From NCBI GenBank assembly GCA_021814475.1, contig JAKAIE010000025.1:1-39124 (forward strand): a stretch of 39,124 nt of DNA, written 5' to 3'. This document shows positions 26,818-35,770 of the stretch, one piece after another. The notes under the pieces are model-generated. The model saw nothing but the letters and a program-made list of their open reading frames with translations. It ran no database searches and was not told the origin of the DNA. The stretch comes from Nitrospirota bacterium. GTDB taxonomy: Bacteria > Nitrospirota > Thermodesulfovibrionia > Thermodesulfovibrionales > UBA6898. The translations under genes and the position numbers were made by a program. Position 1 is the stretch's first letter, and every line of letters starts with the position of its first letter.

Positions 26818-29490
26818 ATGAACAGGGAATTACACGCAGTCATAATGCCGGGCGGTGGTGTCCAGCTTGAATGGTCGCTGTCTGAAGAACGGATCCCTAA
26901 GAGCCGGCAGTTGCTGGAAAAGGAGATATTCCGGCGTTTTACCGGGGATAAGGATTCTGCATTTCTATTCCTTGGCTTCAGCGACAAATCCATTCAGCTT
27001 TCCGATTCGCTCAATTTCTGGCGCGCCTTTGCCGGCATGTTCGACGAAAAGATACGGATGTTGCCGGAACTGGAGCAGACAATACAGCAGGCAAGGGAGA
27101 ACCTCACAGTCTCGCTTTCATCCGATGAAATCCGGACAGTCCTGGATAGCTCACCCCTCATGACCGGAGCTGAGTATTTGAACGCCGGCCTCCTTGAAAA
27201 AATATGGGACGGGCTTAACCGATGTTTTGCAGAAGGTGTGAGACATTACAAGGGGACTGTCGAAGATTTTATCAGATCTTACAGCCCGAATGTGCATCTG
27301 ATAGGGAGGGTCTATTTCCATCTGGTCGAAAACAAGAAGGACGATGCCCCTTTTGCCTTCTTAGCCACTTATTCAACAGGCCTCAACGCTCATGGCGCAT
27401 CCAGACATGTCCCTTTGAAATATGCTATGGAAGAATTCGGCAAGGATAATAACAAACTCCTGGATCTGCTTTCGACAGTCCACCTCGCTGCCAGGGAGAG
27501 CAGATTCATCAGTGAACTGATGGAATCAGGAGAAATCTTTCATCCTCTTTCAATGACAACGGAAGAGGCATTCACATTCTTGAAAGAGGTCCCTATTTAT
27601 GAGAGAGCTGGGATACTCTGCAGAATACCTAACTGGTGGAAGGGGCCCTCTCAGGGGGTAAGACTTCGTATAACCGCCGGAGATAAGCAGCCTTCTCACG
27701 TCGGAATGGACGCACTGCTTGATTTCAGGCCCGAGCTCCTAATGGGGGAAACGGTCATCTCGCAGGAAGAAGCCCGGCTGCTGCTCCTGAAGTCGGAAGG
27801 TCTCGCGTGGATCAAAAACAGATGGGTGGCGGTAGATCCGGAGAAACTGAAACTGACCATTGAGGCATACGAGAAGGCTCGTGACATGATTGATACAGGA
27901 GAATTCAGCTTCAGAGACGCGATGCGTATGCAGCTTGACCCGAAATCCGCTTTGGGAGTTGCTGACCAATCACAGGATATTGAACTGACAAACGGCAGAT
28001 GGCTTGATACCGTCCTGAAAAAGCTCAGGAGCCCTGAGCTGATTGACTTTGCCGGGACAGGGAAGGCGCTAAAGGCCGACCTCAGACCTTACCAGCAAAA
28101 GGGGGTGAACTGGCTTGGATTCCTCCATTCTTTGAGGTTCGGAATCTGCCTGGCTGATGATATGGGGCTTGGAAAAACCGTTCAGGTAATTGGCCTGCTT
28201 ACTATCATCAAAGCTCAGGAACCGGGTCTACCGAGCTTGCTCGTGATGCCGGCGTCCCTGCTTTCGAATTGGGATAGTGAGCTCACCCGTTTTGCACCTG
28301 ACCTGATTTTTTGTATCGCGCACCCCAGCGCACCTTCTGGAAAAAAGATTGAGCCCAAAGGCCGTGGCTCACTGAAGGGGATTGATCTTGTGATTACAAC
28401 GTATTCTTTAGTGCAAAGATATGAGTGGCTTCATGAGTATGATTGGAATTACGTTATTCTCGACGAGGCCCAGGCTATAAAGAACCCAGGCGCAAAGCAG
28501 ACGCGAAGCATCAAGCGGCTCAAGGCCCATAACAGGATAGCCATGACAGGCACACCGGTTGAAAACAGACTGTCGGATCTTTGGTCTCTTTTCGATTTTA
28601 TTAACCCCGGGCTGCTGGGAGGAGCCGAAGAATTCGGAAGATTCGGAAAGGCGCTTCATCAATCTCCCGAGGGCTACGCAAGACTGAGACAGATTATCGG
28701 CCCCTATATCCTGAGACGCCTGAAAACAGATAAGACAGTAATATCCGATCTGCCCGAAAAGGTCGAAATGAAGACATACGCATCATTGAGCAGGAAACAG
28801 CTCTTCCTTTATAAAGAGATGGTCCGTGAGCTCAGGGAAAAGATAGAGCGGACAGAGGGCATTCAGCGTAAGGGTCTTGTTCTCTCTTCTCTCATGAAAT
28901 TCAAACAGCTTTGCAATCATCCCGACCAGTACCTTGGAACAGGCGGATACGATGAAGAAGAAAGTGGCAAGTTCGGCCGCCTCAGAGAGATATGCGAGAC
29001 CATTTTTGAAAAAAGGGAAAAGGTTTTGGTCTTTTCGCAGTTCAAGGAGATAACCGGCCCCCTTCAAGAGTTTCTTGCCCGTGTATTCGGAAGAGAGGGC
29101 CTTGTCCTGCACGGCGGCACCGCAGTGGCCAAGAGAAAGGATCTGATAAAAAAATTTCAGGGCGACTCTTATATCCCTTTTATGGTCCTTTCATTAAAGG
29201 CAGGCGGGGTGGGGCTGAACCTTACGGCTGCGAATCATGTTATACACTTTGATCGGTGGTGGAACCCAGCTGTCGAGAACCAGGCTACTGACCGTGTCTT
29301 CAGAATAGGCCAGAAAAAAGGCGTTGTCGTCCACAAGTTCATAACAGAGGGTACGATTGAAGAAAAGATCGATAAGATGATAGAAGGCAAGTTAAAGCTG
29401 GCCCGGGAAGTGATTCAAGCAGGTGGAGAAGACTGGATAACGGAGATGAATAATGATGAGCTGATTGAGCTTTTTTCTTTATCTGTCTGA
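26818..29490 (+). CDS. SNF2-family helicase-like ATPase
   Basis: A protein of about 890 residues with a bacterial SNF2 N-terminal region (to about 420) and a full SNF2/helicase core: LADDMGLGKT (Walker A, near 446-454), LDEAQAIKN (548-556), MTGTPVENRLSDLWS, and the C-terminal RecA lobe with VLSLKAGGVGLNLT and ATDRVFRIGQKK (near 823-834). Such proteins move along double-stranded DNA rather than unwind it. The start is either ATG 26818 or GTG 26800; neither has an ideal ribosome site. The next gene, 66 bases on, encodes a SWIM zinc-finger protein, the same pair as YwqA/YwqB of Bacillus subtilis. Its role is unknown; it adjoins a Wadjet operon. Confidence 0.93.
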   Translation: MNRELHAVIMPGGGVQLEWSLSEERIPKSRQLLEKEIFRRFTGDKDSAFLFLGFSDKSIQLSDSLNFWRAFAGMFDEKIRMLPELEQTIQQARENLTVSLSSDEIRTVLDSSPLMTGAEYLNAGLLEKIWDGLNRCFAEGVRHYKGTVEDFIRSYSPNVHLIGRVYFHLVENKKDDAPFAFLATYSTGLNAHGASRHVPLKYAMEEFGKDNNKLLDLLSTVHLAARESRFISELMESGEIFHPLSMTTEEAFTFLKEVPIYERAGILCRIPNWWKGPSQGVRLRITAGDKQPSHVGMDALLDFRPELLMGETVISQEEARLLLLKSEGLAWIKNRWVAVDPEKLKLTIEAYEKARDMIDTGEFSFRDAMRMQLDPKSALGVADQSQDIELTNGRWLDTVLKKLRSPELIDFAGTGKALKADLRPYQQKGVNWLGFLHSLRFGICLADDMGLGKTVQVIGLLTIIKAQEPGLPSLLVMPASLLSNWDSELTRFAPDLIFCIAHPSAPSGKKIEPKGRGSLKGIDLVITTYSLVQRYEWLHEYDWNYVILDEAQAIKNPGAKQTRSIKRLKAHNRIAMTGTPVENRLSDLWSLFDFINPGLLGGAEEFGRFGKALHQSPEGYARLRQIIGPYILRRLKTDKTVISDLPEKVEMKTYASLSRKQLFLYKEMVRELREKIERTEGIQRKGLVLSSLMKFKQLCNHPDQYLGTGGYDEEESGKFGRLREICETIFEKREKVLVFSQFKEITGPLQEFLARVFGREGLVLHGGTAVAKRKDLIKKFQGDSYIPFMVLSLKAGGVGLNLTAANHVIHFDRWWNPAVENQATDRVFRIGQKKGVVVHKFITEGTIEEKIDKMIEGKLKLAREVIQAGGEDWITEMNNDELIELFSLSV

Positions 29491-29556
29491 CTCTATCTAT
29501 CTGGCACTGTGATAAAATAGCTCTGTTAATTTATTCAATTTACAAGGAGCATAACT

Positions 29557-30561
29557 ATGTCTTACTGGGAATATCCCCGATACGTATCGGTAGCCGAGAA
29601 GAAGGCAAAGGCGGCGAAGAAACTTAAACAGTTGTCCAAGAAAAATCCGAACCTGAAGCCTGTGGTTTTACAGGGCTCGGCAATTGCCCGCACCTGGTGG
29701 GGCAAGGCATGGAACCTCAATCTTGAACGATACGCTGATTACCATAATCGCATCGGCAGAGGACGGAGTTACGTACGCCACGGTGCGGTCCTTGACCTCC
29801 AGATCGATCCTGGAGAGGCACGGGCTGCTGTCCAAGGATCACATTCAAGCCCTTATTCCGTGGTTATCGGCATAAAAACCCTAAAGAAGGATATTTGGAA
29901 GACGATCATAGATCAATGTCAGGGCATGCTTGAATCTCTTCAGGAACTCATGAACGGGAAATTCCCAAAAACAATGGGGGAGATCTTTACCAATAAGGAT
30001 TCAGGCATGTTCCCATCGCCGAAAGAGATTACATTTAGTTGTTCATGTCCGGACTGGGCCGGTATGTGCAAGCATGTTGCGGCAACTCTTTACGGCATCG
30101 GTGCGCGGCTCGATGAGAGCCCGGAGTTGTTTTTCAGGATGCGAAAGGTAGAAATGGGCGATCTGATAGGACAGGCAATCTCAGGACACAAGCAAGAACT
30201 CTTGTCCAGGGCATCAAAGAAAAGCTCCAGGATTATTGAAGAAGCTGATTTGTCTGACAAATTCGGCATTGAACTCGAACAGAGTTTCGTGATTTCATCT
30301 TCGGTCTCAGCAGGGGAGACTGTTCAGGTTTCGCCTCGAAAGAGAAAAAATACCGCATCCGCGGCTATTAGCAAATCACCGGCAAAAAACCGTCCAGGCC
30401 GGAAGGGCTCAAAGAAAACAAAGAACATGTTAGCCAGTAAGATGGTACCGGCAAGAAAAAGGGCTGGCAATCCGGAGAAAGAAAGGAAGAAGGTGACTTC
30501 TCTGGCTAAGAAGAAAATGACTGCAAAGTTGCCGTATGTAAAGCTGCCAGCAGATCAATGA
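29557..30561 (+). CDS. SWIM zinc-finger protein
   Basis: A 334-residue protein with a SWIM zinc finger C162-x-C164 ... C171-x-H173 (FSCSCPDWAGMCKHVAATLY). The N-terminal part (SAIARTWWGKAWNLNLERYADYHNRIGRGRSYVR region) is typical of the partner of bacterial SNF2 proteins. The last 90 residues are rich in Lys, Arg and Ser and resemble a histone-like DNA-binding tail. Ribosome site AAGGAGC lies 8 bases upstream. It follows the SNF2 gene in what looks like a two-gene operon and ends overlapping by 7 bases the end of the converging jetD. Confidence 0.92.
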   Translation: MSYWEYPRYVSVAEKKAKAAKKLKQLSKKNPNLKPVVLQGSAIARTWWGKAWNLNLERYADYHNRIGRGRSYVRHGAVLDLQIDPGEARAAVQGSHSSPYSVVIGIKTLKKDIWKTIIDQCQGMLESLQELMNGKFPKTMGEIFTNKDSGMFPSPKEITFSCSCPDWAGMCKHVAATLYGIGARLDESPELFFRMRKVEMGDLIGQAISGHKQELLSRASKKSSRIIEEADLSDKFGIELEQSFVISSSVSAGETVQVSPRKRKNTASAAISKSPAKNRPGRKGSKKTKNMLASKMVPARKRAGNPEKERKKVTSLAKKKMTAKLPYVKLPADQ

Positions 30562-31751
30562 CATTCAGTCAATAGCTTCAGAGCGGCTTTGATCCAGCTG
30601 AAGCAGATTCTTTCCTGCTCCAGTCGGATACTCGTCCGAAGGGCAGGGCGTATCCGCCCGTCGCGCAAATCCTCGAATAACTTTTCTTCTTCCGGACTGA
30701 GCCGCGCAAGGTCACGGCGTATCGGCCTTGGTTCGCTCACCCATTGCGGCTCATGTTCCATCAGTGTTTTCCTGTCCATCAGCAAAGACCTGGCATGGGG
30801 CAGGTGTGAGCGCAGCTGATCCAGGATCGCAAACCCGTGCGTATCAATATCGCCCCAATAGTGAATAGAACATCGGCGCAGCCAAACGGCCTGAGCCAAC
30901 ATCTCAAAGCCGTACCCTCCACCGAAAATGACTATGCTTTCCGGCACAGAGGGAAAAGCGAGAAAGTTGATCTCGTTTTCTGTTATGAACACTCTGTTCA
31001 CCGCAAAATCAAGCTGGTTAAAGGCCTCCTGAGTGACCGTGATGTCCTGGTCAGTGCCTGCCGGAAGCAATGAAAGTTTCGGATCGAGGATCCGAAACCG
31101 AATACGAAGAGGTTTTTCCAGAAGGCCGTAGCGCTTGCAAAACCGGCCAGCACCGGCTGCGCTGGTATCGACCGCCCCAGGCGGAAGACCGAGATCCAGC
31201 AACTCCGTTAATATGGCGCTGTGCGTCTCTACGAATTTGGTGTGAATTCCCGGGACATCCATTTGTCTGGGGTAGACGCCCGGGCGAGGATGGGCCCGGA
31301 TCCAGGCTATGATATCAAGGAAGAGAGGCCATTCTTTATCCAGCTTCAAAGCCTTTAATGGATACCTTGTAATCCATGGAAGTATAGAGGGACAGCGGGC
31401 GAGGGTGAGGGCGGCGATTCGGGAGATCTTCATGGCATCCTTCTCTTTCCCGATCAGGGCGAGAGCGTCATCGAGCGTGTCCATCCATATCTCATCGGGA
31501 ACAGCATTGGCTCCGATTATCTGGTGTTGGATCTTACGCATTACCACCCGGTAATGCTGCCCCTTTTGCAGATCAGCTATCCATAGCCGTACCTGCTCAA
31601 ACCTGTCCGACAGTTCAGCGGAGGTCGGCCTCCTGAAGGTCAGGCGTCTGGGAAACAGAGGCTCTTCGCTGACAAGAGAAGCCGGTAGCGTTCCCTTGTC
31701 CCATAGCCTCTGCACCTGAGCGCGCAGATCAGCCGGCGTTGTCCAGTTCAT
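30555..31751 (-). CDS. jetD: Wadjet defence nuclease JetD
   Basis: A 398-residue JetD: N-terminal DUF3322-type region (MNWTTPADLRAQVQRLWDKG...) and a C-terminal DUF2220 Toprim-like nuclease. The Toprim acidic residues are visible as E258/E260 in FITENEINFL and D301/D303 in HYWGDIDTHGF. In characterised Wadjet systems JetD cuts the circular plasmid that the JetABC motor has extruded. I start at ATG 31751, 13 bases after the jetC stop; the longer frame upstream overlaps jetC and has no homology. It is the last gene of the operon. Confidence 0.93.
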   Translation of the reverse strand: MNWTTPADLRAQVQRLWDKGTLPASLVSEEPLFPRRLTFRRPTSAELSDRFEQVRLWIADLQKGQHYRVVMRKIQHQIIGANAVPDEIWMDTLDDALALIGKEKDAMKISRIAALTLARCPSILPWITRYPLKALKLDKEWPLFLDIIAWIRAHPRPGVYPRQMDVPGIHTKFVETHSAILTELLDLGLPPGAVDTSAAGAGRFCKRYGLLEKPLRIRFRILDPKLSLLPAGTDQDITVTQEAFNQLDFAVNRVFITENEINFLAFPSVPESIVIFGGGYGFEMLAQAVWLRRCSIHYWGDIDTHGFAILDQLRSHLPHARSLLMDRKTLMEHEPQWVSEPRPIRRDLARLSPEEEKLFEDLRDGRIRPALRTSIRLEQERICFSWIKAALKLLTECH

Positions 31752-31764
31752 ACCACTGCCCCGA

Positions 31765-34700
31765 TCACGCCTGGGCCTTTTCCTTTTCCTCGTGGTATTT
31801 TTCGATGGTGAGATTGCGCAGCTTTGAGGAGTGACCGTCATCGTTTTGCACAAAGCCAACTCCAGCCACAAAGGGTTCGATGATGTGTATCTTCTGGAGA
31901 GGTGTGACGATCAGCAGCTGCAGATTCATCCTTTGAAAGAGCTTCAGGCCATATTCAGCCGATTCGTCCGAGCCGCGGCCGAAGGCCTCGTCTATCACAA
32001 CAAACCGGAAGGACCTGGACCGCACGGCGCCCCATTCCAGGCCGAACTGGTAGGCCAGGCTTGCAGCCAGGATTGTATATGCCAGCTTTTCTTTCTGGCC
32101 GCCCGACTTGCCTCCGGAATCAGAGTAATGCTCATGCTCAGCCCCGTCTTCGCGCCAGCGCTCCGAGGCCGCAAAGGAGTACCAGTTGCGCACGTCCGTC
32201 ACCTTCAGCGTCCAGCGCCGGTCCATCTCTGTCTGTCCCTCTCGTCCCCGGAAACGCTCGATAATCTGCTTCACCTGCAGAAACTTAGCCTCCGAATACT
32301 GCTCATCGTCCGAGCCGGTCAGACTGCCTTCAGTGCACGCCCTCAGCTCGCCCTGGAAATCCCGTATGTCGGCGTCCTGTGCGGCCTGGGCCTCAAGCAC
32401 TATATAGCGGCCTGGGTTGTAGTCTATCTGTGTCAGAGATCCATTGATGAGTGCAATACGCTCTTTGATGCTTTCGCGCTCACGATTAAGCTGAGACTGG
32501 AAATTGGCCACCTCCCGGATCGTATTTTCATTGAGCAACTCCTTGAAGCGGGCCTCGAAACGGGGCAGATCGTCGGACTGGAGGTCGTTGAGCATCCTAC
32601 GATATTCGAAGCCCGCCTCGATACTGGCATCCACCTCCTCTGTTTCGAGCCTGTAGGCCTCCTTATATCCGGCCATAGCCTTAATGATCTTGTCTCTCAG
32701 ACGACTGAGTTTGCTCTCCTCTGCATCAATGTGGCCCTGCAGCCACTTGCGCATATCCTGCTCACGGTTGTCGCATGACTCCACGCTCAGGTGGTGTTCT
32801 CCGAGCGCTTCTGGCCGCATGGCCTCAAGTGCATCAAACCTGGCAGCATGAAGGGCATTTGCCGGGTCATTGAGAAGCTCCTGCATCTGAAGACTCATGG
32901 ACTCGGCGTCAGATCTCTTCTGCTCTGTCTTGGACCGCTTGTCTCTCTGATCCACCAGCAGCCGCTCCGTCTCCCTGAACTCAGGTTCAAGTGCATCCAG
33001 CCGTGCAGTGAGTTCCTTCAGGAGATCAGAGGCTGCTTCAAACTGCCTTTTTTCCTCCCTCAATCTTGCAACCTCAACCGCCAGGGGTTGCCAATCGAGC
33101 TCGCGGAAGTCCTTATACTCGTCCAGCTTTGAGAGAATTTCCATGCGGCCTTTGAGTTCCTTCTGCTCGCTCTGCAGGGAGCTTATATGTCTGCCCAACT
33201 CCGCCATCCGCACCTCAAGCTGGCGCGCCTTGGCTTCAAATGCGGCGATCTTGGCTGAATTGCTCCATCCGAGGACATAGCGGCTGCGGTCGTCGATCCG
33301 GTGCCTGTCGTCCTTTTCGTGCCTTTCGCCCTGGGCCTTGATCTGGCCTGCTGCTGTAATGGCCCTGGTCTCGCGCCGGAACTGTTCCTGTGTTTCACAA
33401 CAGGCGACGTCGAAGCGATGACCCATCTCCCTCTCCAGCCAATCATAAAAAGGTGAATCCGCCTTGAGCGAAAGTTTGTGCACAAGTGAATCACTGTGCA
33501 GGGACGGCAGGGCAGCGCGGGCGGATGGGCCTGTACCGGGGCGGACCCTGAAATAGACCAGCCTCCCCTTCAGGTGCGTGCGGTCAACCCAGCCGGCCAC
33601 CTCAGAATAGTACTTCTCAGGCACCAGCAGAGACAGTCCGAAGTTGTGCAAAAGTCTCTCCGCAGCTCCCTCCCACCTGGCGTCTCCCTCGCGGACCTGT
33701 ATCAGCTCTCCTGCAAACGGCATCTCCGGCTCGGGCAGATTCATTGCTGAACTGATAGCGCTGCGCATGGCCACCTGCTCAGCAGGGATATTGCTGAGTC
33801 TCGACTTCAGGCTCCTGATCTCCATTGTGAGCTTATCGTGCTCCTGACGCCACTGCATAAAAGATACCCCAGCCTCATTGAGCTCATTCTGGAGCGCTGT
33901 TTCCCGACCGGCTGCCTGTTCGGACAAAGCAGCTGATTCTCTTTGCTGGCGCAGGAAGTCCTCCGCGCTGTCCGATGCTGCAATGCCGAGGGCACCCGAT
34001 AACTCGGCATGACGTTTCGCCTTGCCCTTGCGCTTTTCACACTCCTCTTCCCTCTGCCTGATCTCGATAGCGAGCCTCTCTATACGGTCGCCTCCGTTTT
34101 CGGCGATGTTGCGCCTGAGTTCGCGTTCCTCGCTTATCTGCAGGTCCCTGCGCTCTTCAAGGCGCTGCACGTTCGCACTCTGGCGTGCCCATTCATCCCC
34201 CAGCGAGGCGATGCGTTTTCCGAGAAGGTCAAGTTTCAAGCCTGCAAAGTATGTCTTGAGAGCCTCCCTGCAGGCCCGCAGCTCTTCGGTGTGGCCGTTG
34301 ATCTCCGTGTGACGATCGCAGTCAGCCACCAGAGGTGTGAGCAGGGATACCTGGCGCTTCGCCTTCAGGACAGCCTCGTGGGCCCGGTTCAGATCGTCAA
34401 AATGCTCAAGCAGCACTTTTATACGGGGCGCTGTGTCAAAGGGCTCCAGCATGTGGCTCCGGACAAAATCTGTCAGATTCCCGACCGACTTCATGGACAC
34501 CGTCTGGTGAAACAACTCTAAAGCCTGCTCGTTATCTATGCCGAACCTTCGCCGGAACCATGCTCCATAAGGCGGGAAGCTCTCAAAGACCTCGGCGCCT
34601 GAACTGCGCAGCCTCTTTTTCAGCACTTTGGTATCGGCTCCGAAGGAGGCGAACTCCCCGGCAATCGTCATGTCCCGTTCGGCCCCCACGAAAAAACGGG

Positions 34701-35145
34701 CGGGCTGACCCTGCATGTCCTTCATCCAAAATACCTGGGCCAGCGTCACTGTCTGGTCGTAACCGACATTATGGAACACGCCGAGTACTACTGAATAGCT
34801 CGTGTGGTCACGCAGGGCCACGGGCCTGGCTGCGCCGCTCATCTCATTCCGCTCGGACTTATAATGACCCAGCACGTAGGAACGCAGGGTGCGCTCCCTG
34901 ATATCGGCCCCAGCCGCCTTGTTATAGGCAACGCGCTGAGCCGGCACCAGAAGGGTGGTTACCGCGTCCACCAGGGTTGTCTTGCCTGAACCTATGTCGC
35001 CTGTAAGCAGGACGTTATTGCCGTTAAGGTGAAGTGTCCAGATCCGGCCATCGAAGGTGCCCCAGTTGAAGACCTCAAGCCTGTGCAGGCGAAACCCTGA
35101 CAAAGAATCATCAGTCATGAATTCGAGGCCAAGGGTCTCATTCAT
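31765..35145 (-). CDS. jetC: Wadjet SMC-like ATPase JetC
   Basis: A 1126-residue SMC/SbcC/MukB-like ATPase, the motor of Wadjet that extrudes DNA loops and senses small circles. Walker A GDIGSGKTT (49-57) near the N-terminus, long Glu/Arg-rich coiled coils with a hinge between (about 500-620), an ABC signature SGGQKEKLAYTILAAS near 1014, and Walker B FVVIDEAFGRGSDES near 1048. I start at ATG 35145: it has GGAAGG upstream and overlaps the jetB stop by 8 bases (ATGAATGA), as in coupled translation. The longer frame lies inside jetB. Confidence 0.95.
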   Translation of the reverse strand: MNETLGLEFMTDDSLSGFRLHRLEVFNWGTFDGRIWTLHLNGNNVLLTGDIGSGKTTLVDAVTTLLVPAQRVAYNKAAGADIRERTLRSYVLGHYKSERNEMSGAARPVALRDHTSYSVVLGVFHNVGYDQTVTLAQVFWMKDMQGQPARFFVGAERDMTIAGEFASFGADTKVLKKRLRSSGAEVFESFPPYGAWFRRRFGIDNEQALELFHQTVSMKSVGNLTDFVRSHMLEPFDTAPRIKVLLEHFDDLNRAHEAVLKAKRQVSLLTPLVADCDRHTEINGHTEELRACREALKTYFAGLKLDLLGKRIASLGDEWARQSANVQRLEERRDLQISEERELRRNIAENGGDRIERLAIEIRQREEECEKRKGKAKRHAELSGALGIAASDSAEDFLRQQRESAALSEQAAGRETALQNELNEAGVSFMQWRQEHDKLTMEIRSLKSRLSNIPAEQVAMRSAISSAMNLPEPEMPFAGELIQVREGDARWEGAAERLLHNFGLSLLVPEKYYSEVAGWVDRTHLKGRLVYFRVRPGTGPSARAALPSLHSDSLVHKLSLKADSPFYDWLEREMGHRFDVACCETQEQFRRETRAITAAGQIKAQGERHEKDDRHRIDDRSRYVLGWSNSAKIAAFEAKARQLEVRMAELGRHISSLQSEQKELKGRMEILSKLDEYKDFRELDWQPLAVEVARLREEKRQFEAASDLLKELTARLDALEPEFRETERLLVDQRDKRSKTEQKRSDAESMSLQMQELLNDPANALHAARFDALEAMRPEALGEHHLSVESCDNREQDMRKWLQGHIDAEESKLSRLRDKIIKAMAGYKEAYRLETEEVDASIEAGFEYRRMLNDLQSDDLPRFEARFKELLNENTIREVANFQSQLNRERESIKERIALINGSLTQIDYNPGRYIVLEAQAAQDADIRDFQGELRACTEGSLTGSDDEQYSEAKFLQVKQIIERFRGREGQTEMDRRWTLKVTDVRNWYSFAASERWREDGAEHEHYSDSGGKSGGQKEKLAYTILAASLAYQFGLEWGAVRSRSFRFVVIDEAFGRGSDESAEYGLKLFQRMNLQLLIVTPLQKIHIIEPFVAGVGFVQNDDGHSSKLRNLTIEKYHEEKEKAQA

Positions 35146-35770
35146 CAGTACTTCTTCCTTCCAGCAATTTCTGGTATGCTGCCAGCCGCTCCTCGAATTC
35201 CGCAAGCCATTGCGCATCGATAAAGGCTTTCAGTATGCGCCGCACTTCGAAGATCTGCTCCTTTCCGCTATGCTGTTTCAGGCGGCGGACAAAGCCAAGG
35301 TCCACGATCTTGTTAAGGTGAGTATCCACCTGGTCCGCCAGTCTCGCCTCATTGCTGCCTGCAGGAAGGAAGACCCGGATCAGTTCGAGCACCTCCTCGC
35401 GGGTCAACAAAAGGCGTGTATCCCCGCCGCCCGCATCAGACTCCGCCAGCTTTTTGCGAAGCAGCGCAAGCAGGAGACTGACCGGAAATGACAGCTGCCG
35501 TCTTGCAACCAGACGTGGCATGCCTGAATCAGGATCGTCCCCGCCAGGCGTGCGAGAGCGCAGAAAGGCATATCCCTCGGCCTCATCCAGGACAAGATCC
35601 AGGCCGAGCACAGACACATAATCTCGTACACGCGCCTGAAGACCTATGAGAGTATTCCAAAGCGCAGGATCAGCATCCTGATAGGTCACACCCTTCAGTA
35701 GCGGCACCACCACTGAGGATAAATCACTGTTGTCGGGGTCACGTGTTATCAAGTCATTTTCCGGCATCAT
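35138..35770 (-). CDS. jetB: Wadjet subunit JetB (DUF4194)
   Basis: A 210-residue protein of the DUF4194 type, the MukE-like kite subunit of the Wadjet complex. It has two winged-helix-like segments: FPVSLLLALLRKKLAESDAG...RLLLTREEVLELIRVF and VDTHLNKIVDLGFVRRL...EIFEVRRILKAFIDAQWL, typical of the family. The start is one of GTG 35773, ATG 35770 or ATG 35767; the ATG at 35770 shares bases with the jetA stop (TGATG). Gene order and overlaps tie it tightly to jetA and jetC. Confidence 0.92.
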   Translation of the reverse strand: MMPENDLITRDPDNSDLSSVVVPLLKGVTYQDADPALWNTLIGLQARVRDYVSVLGLDLVLDEAEGYAFLRSRTPGGDDPDSGMPRLVARRQLSFPVSLLLALLRKKLAESDAGGGDTRLLLTREEVLELIRVFLPAGSNEARLADQVDTHLNKIVDLGFVRRLKQHSGKEQIFEVRRILKAFIDAQWLAEFEERLAAYQKLLEGRSTDE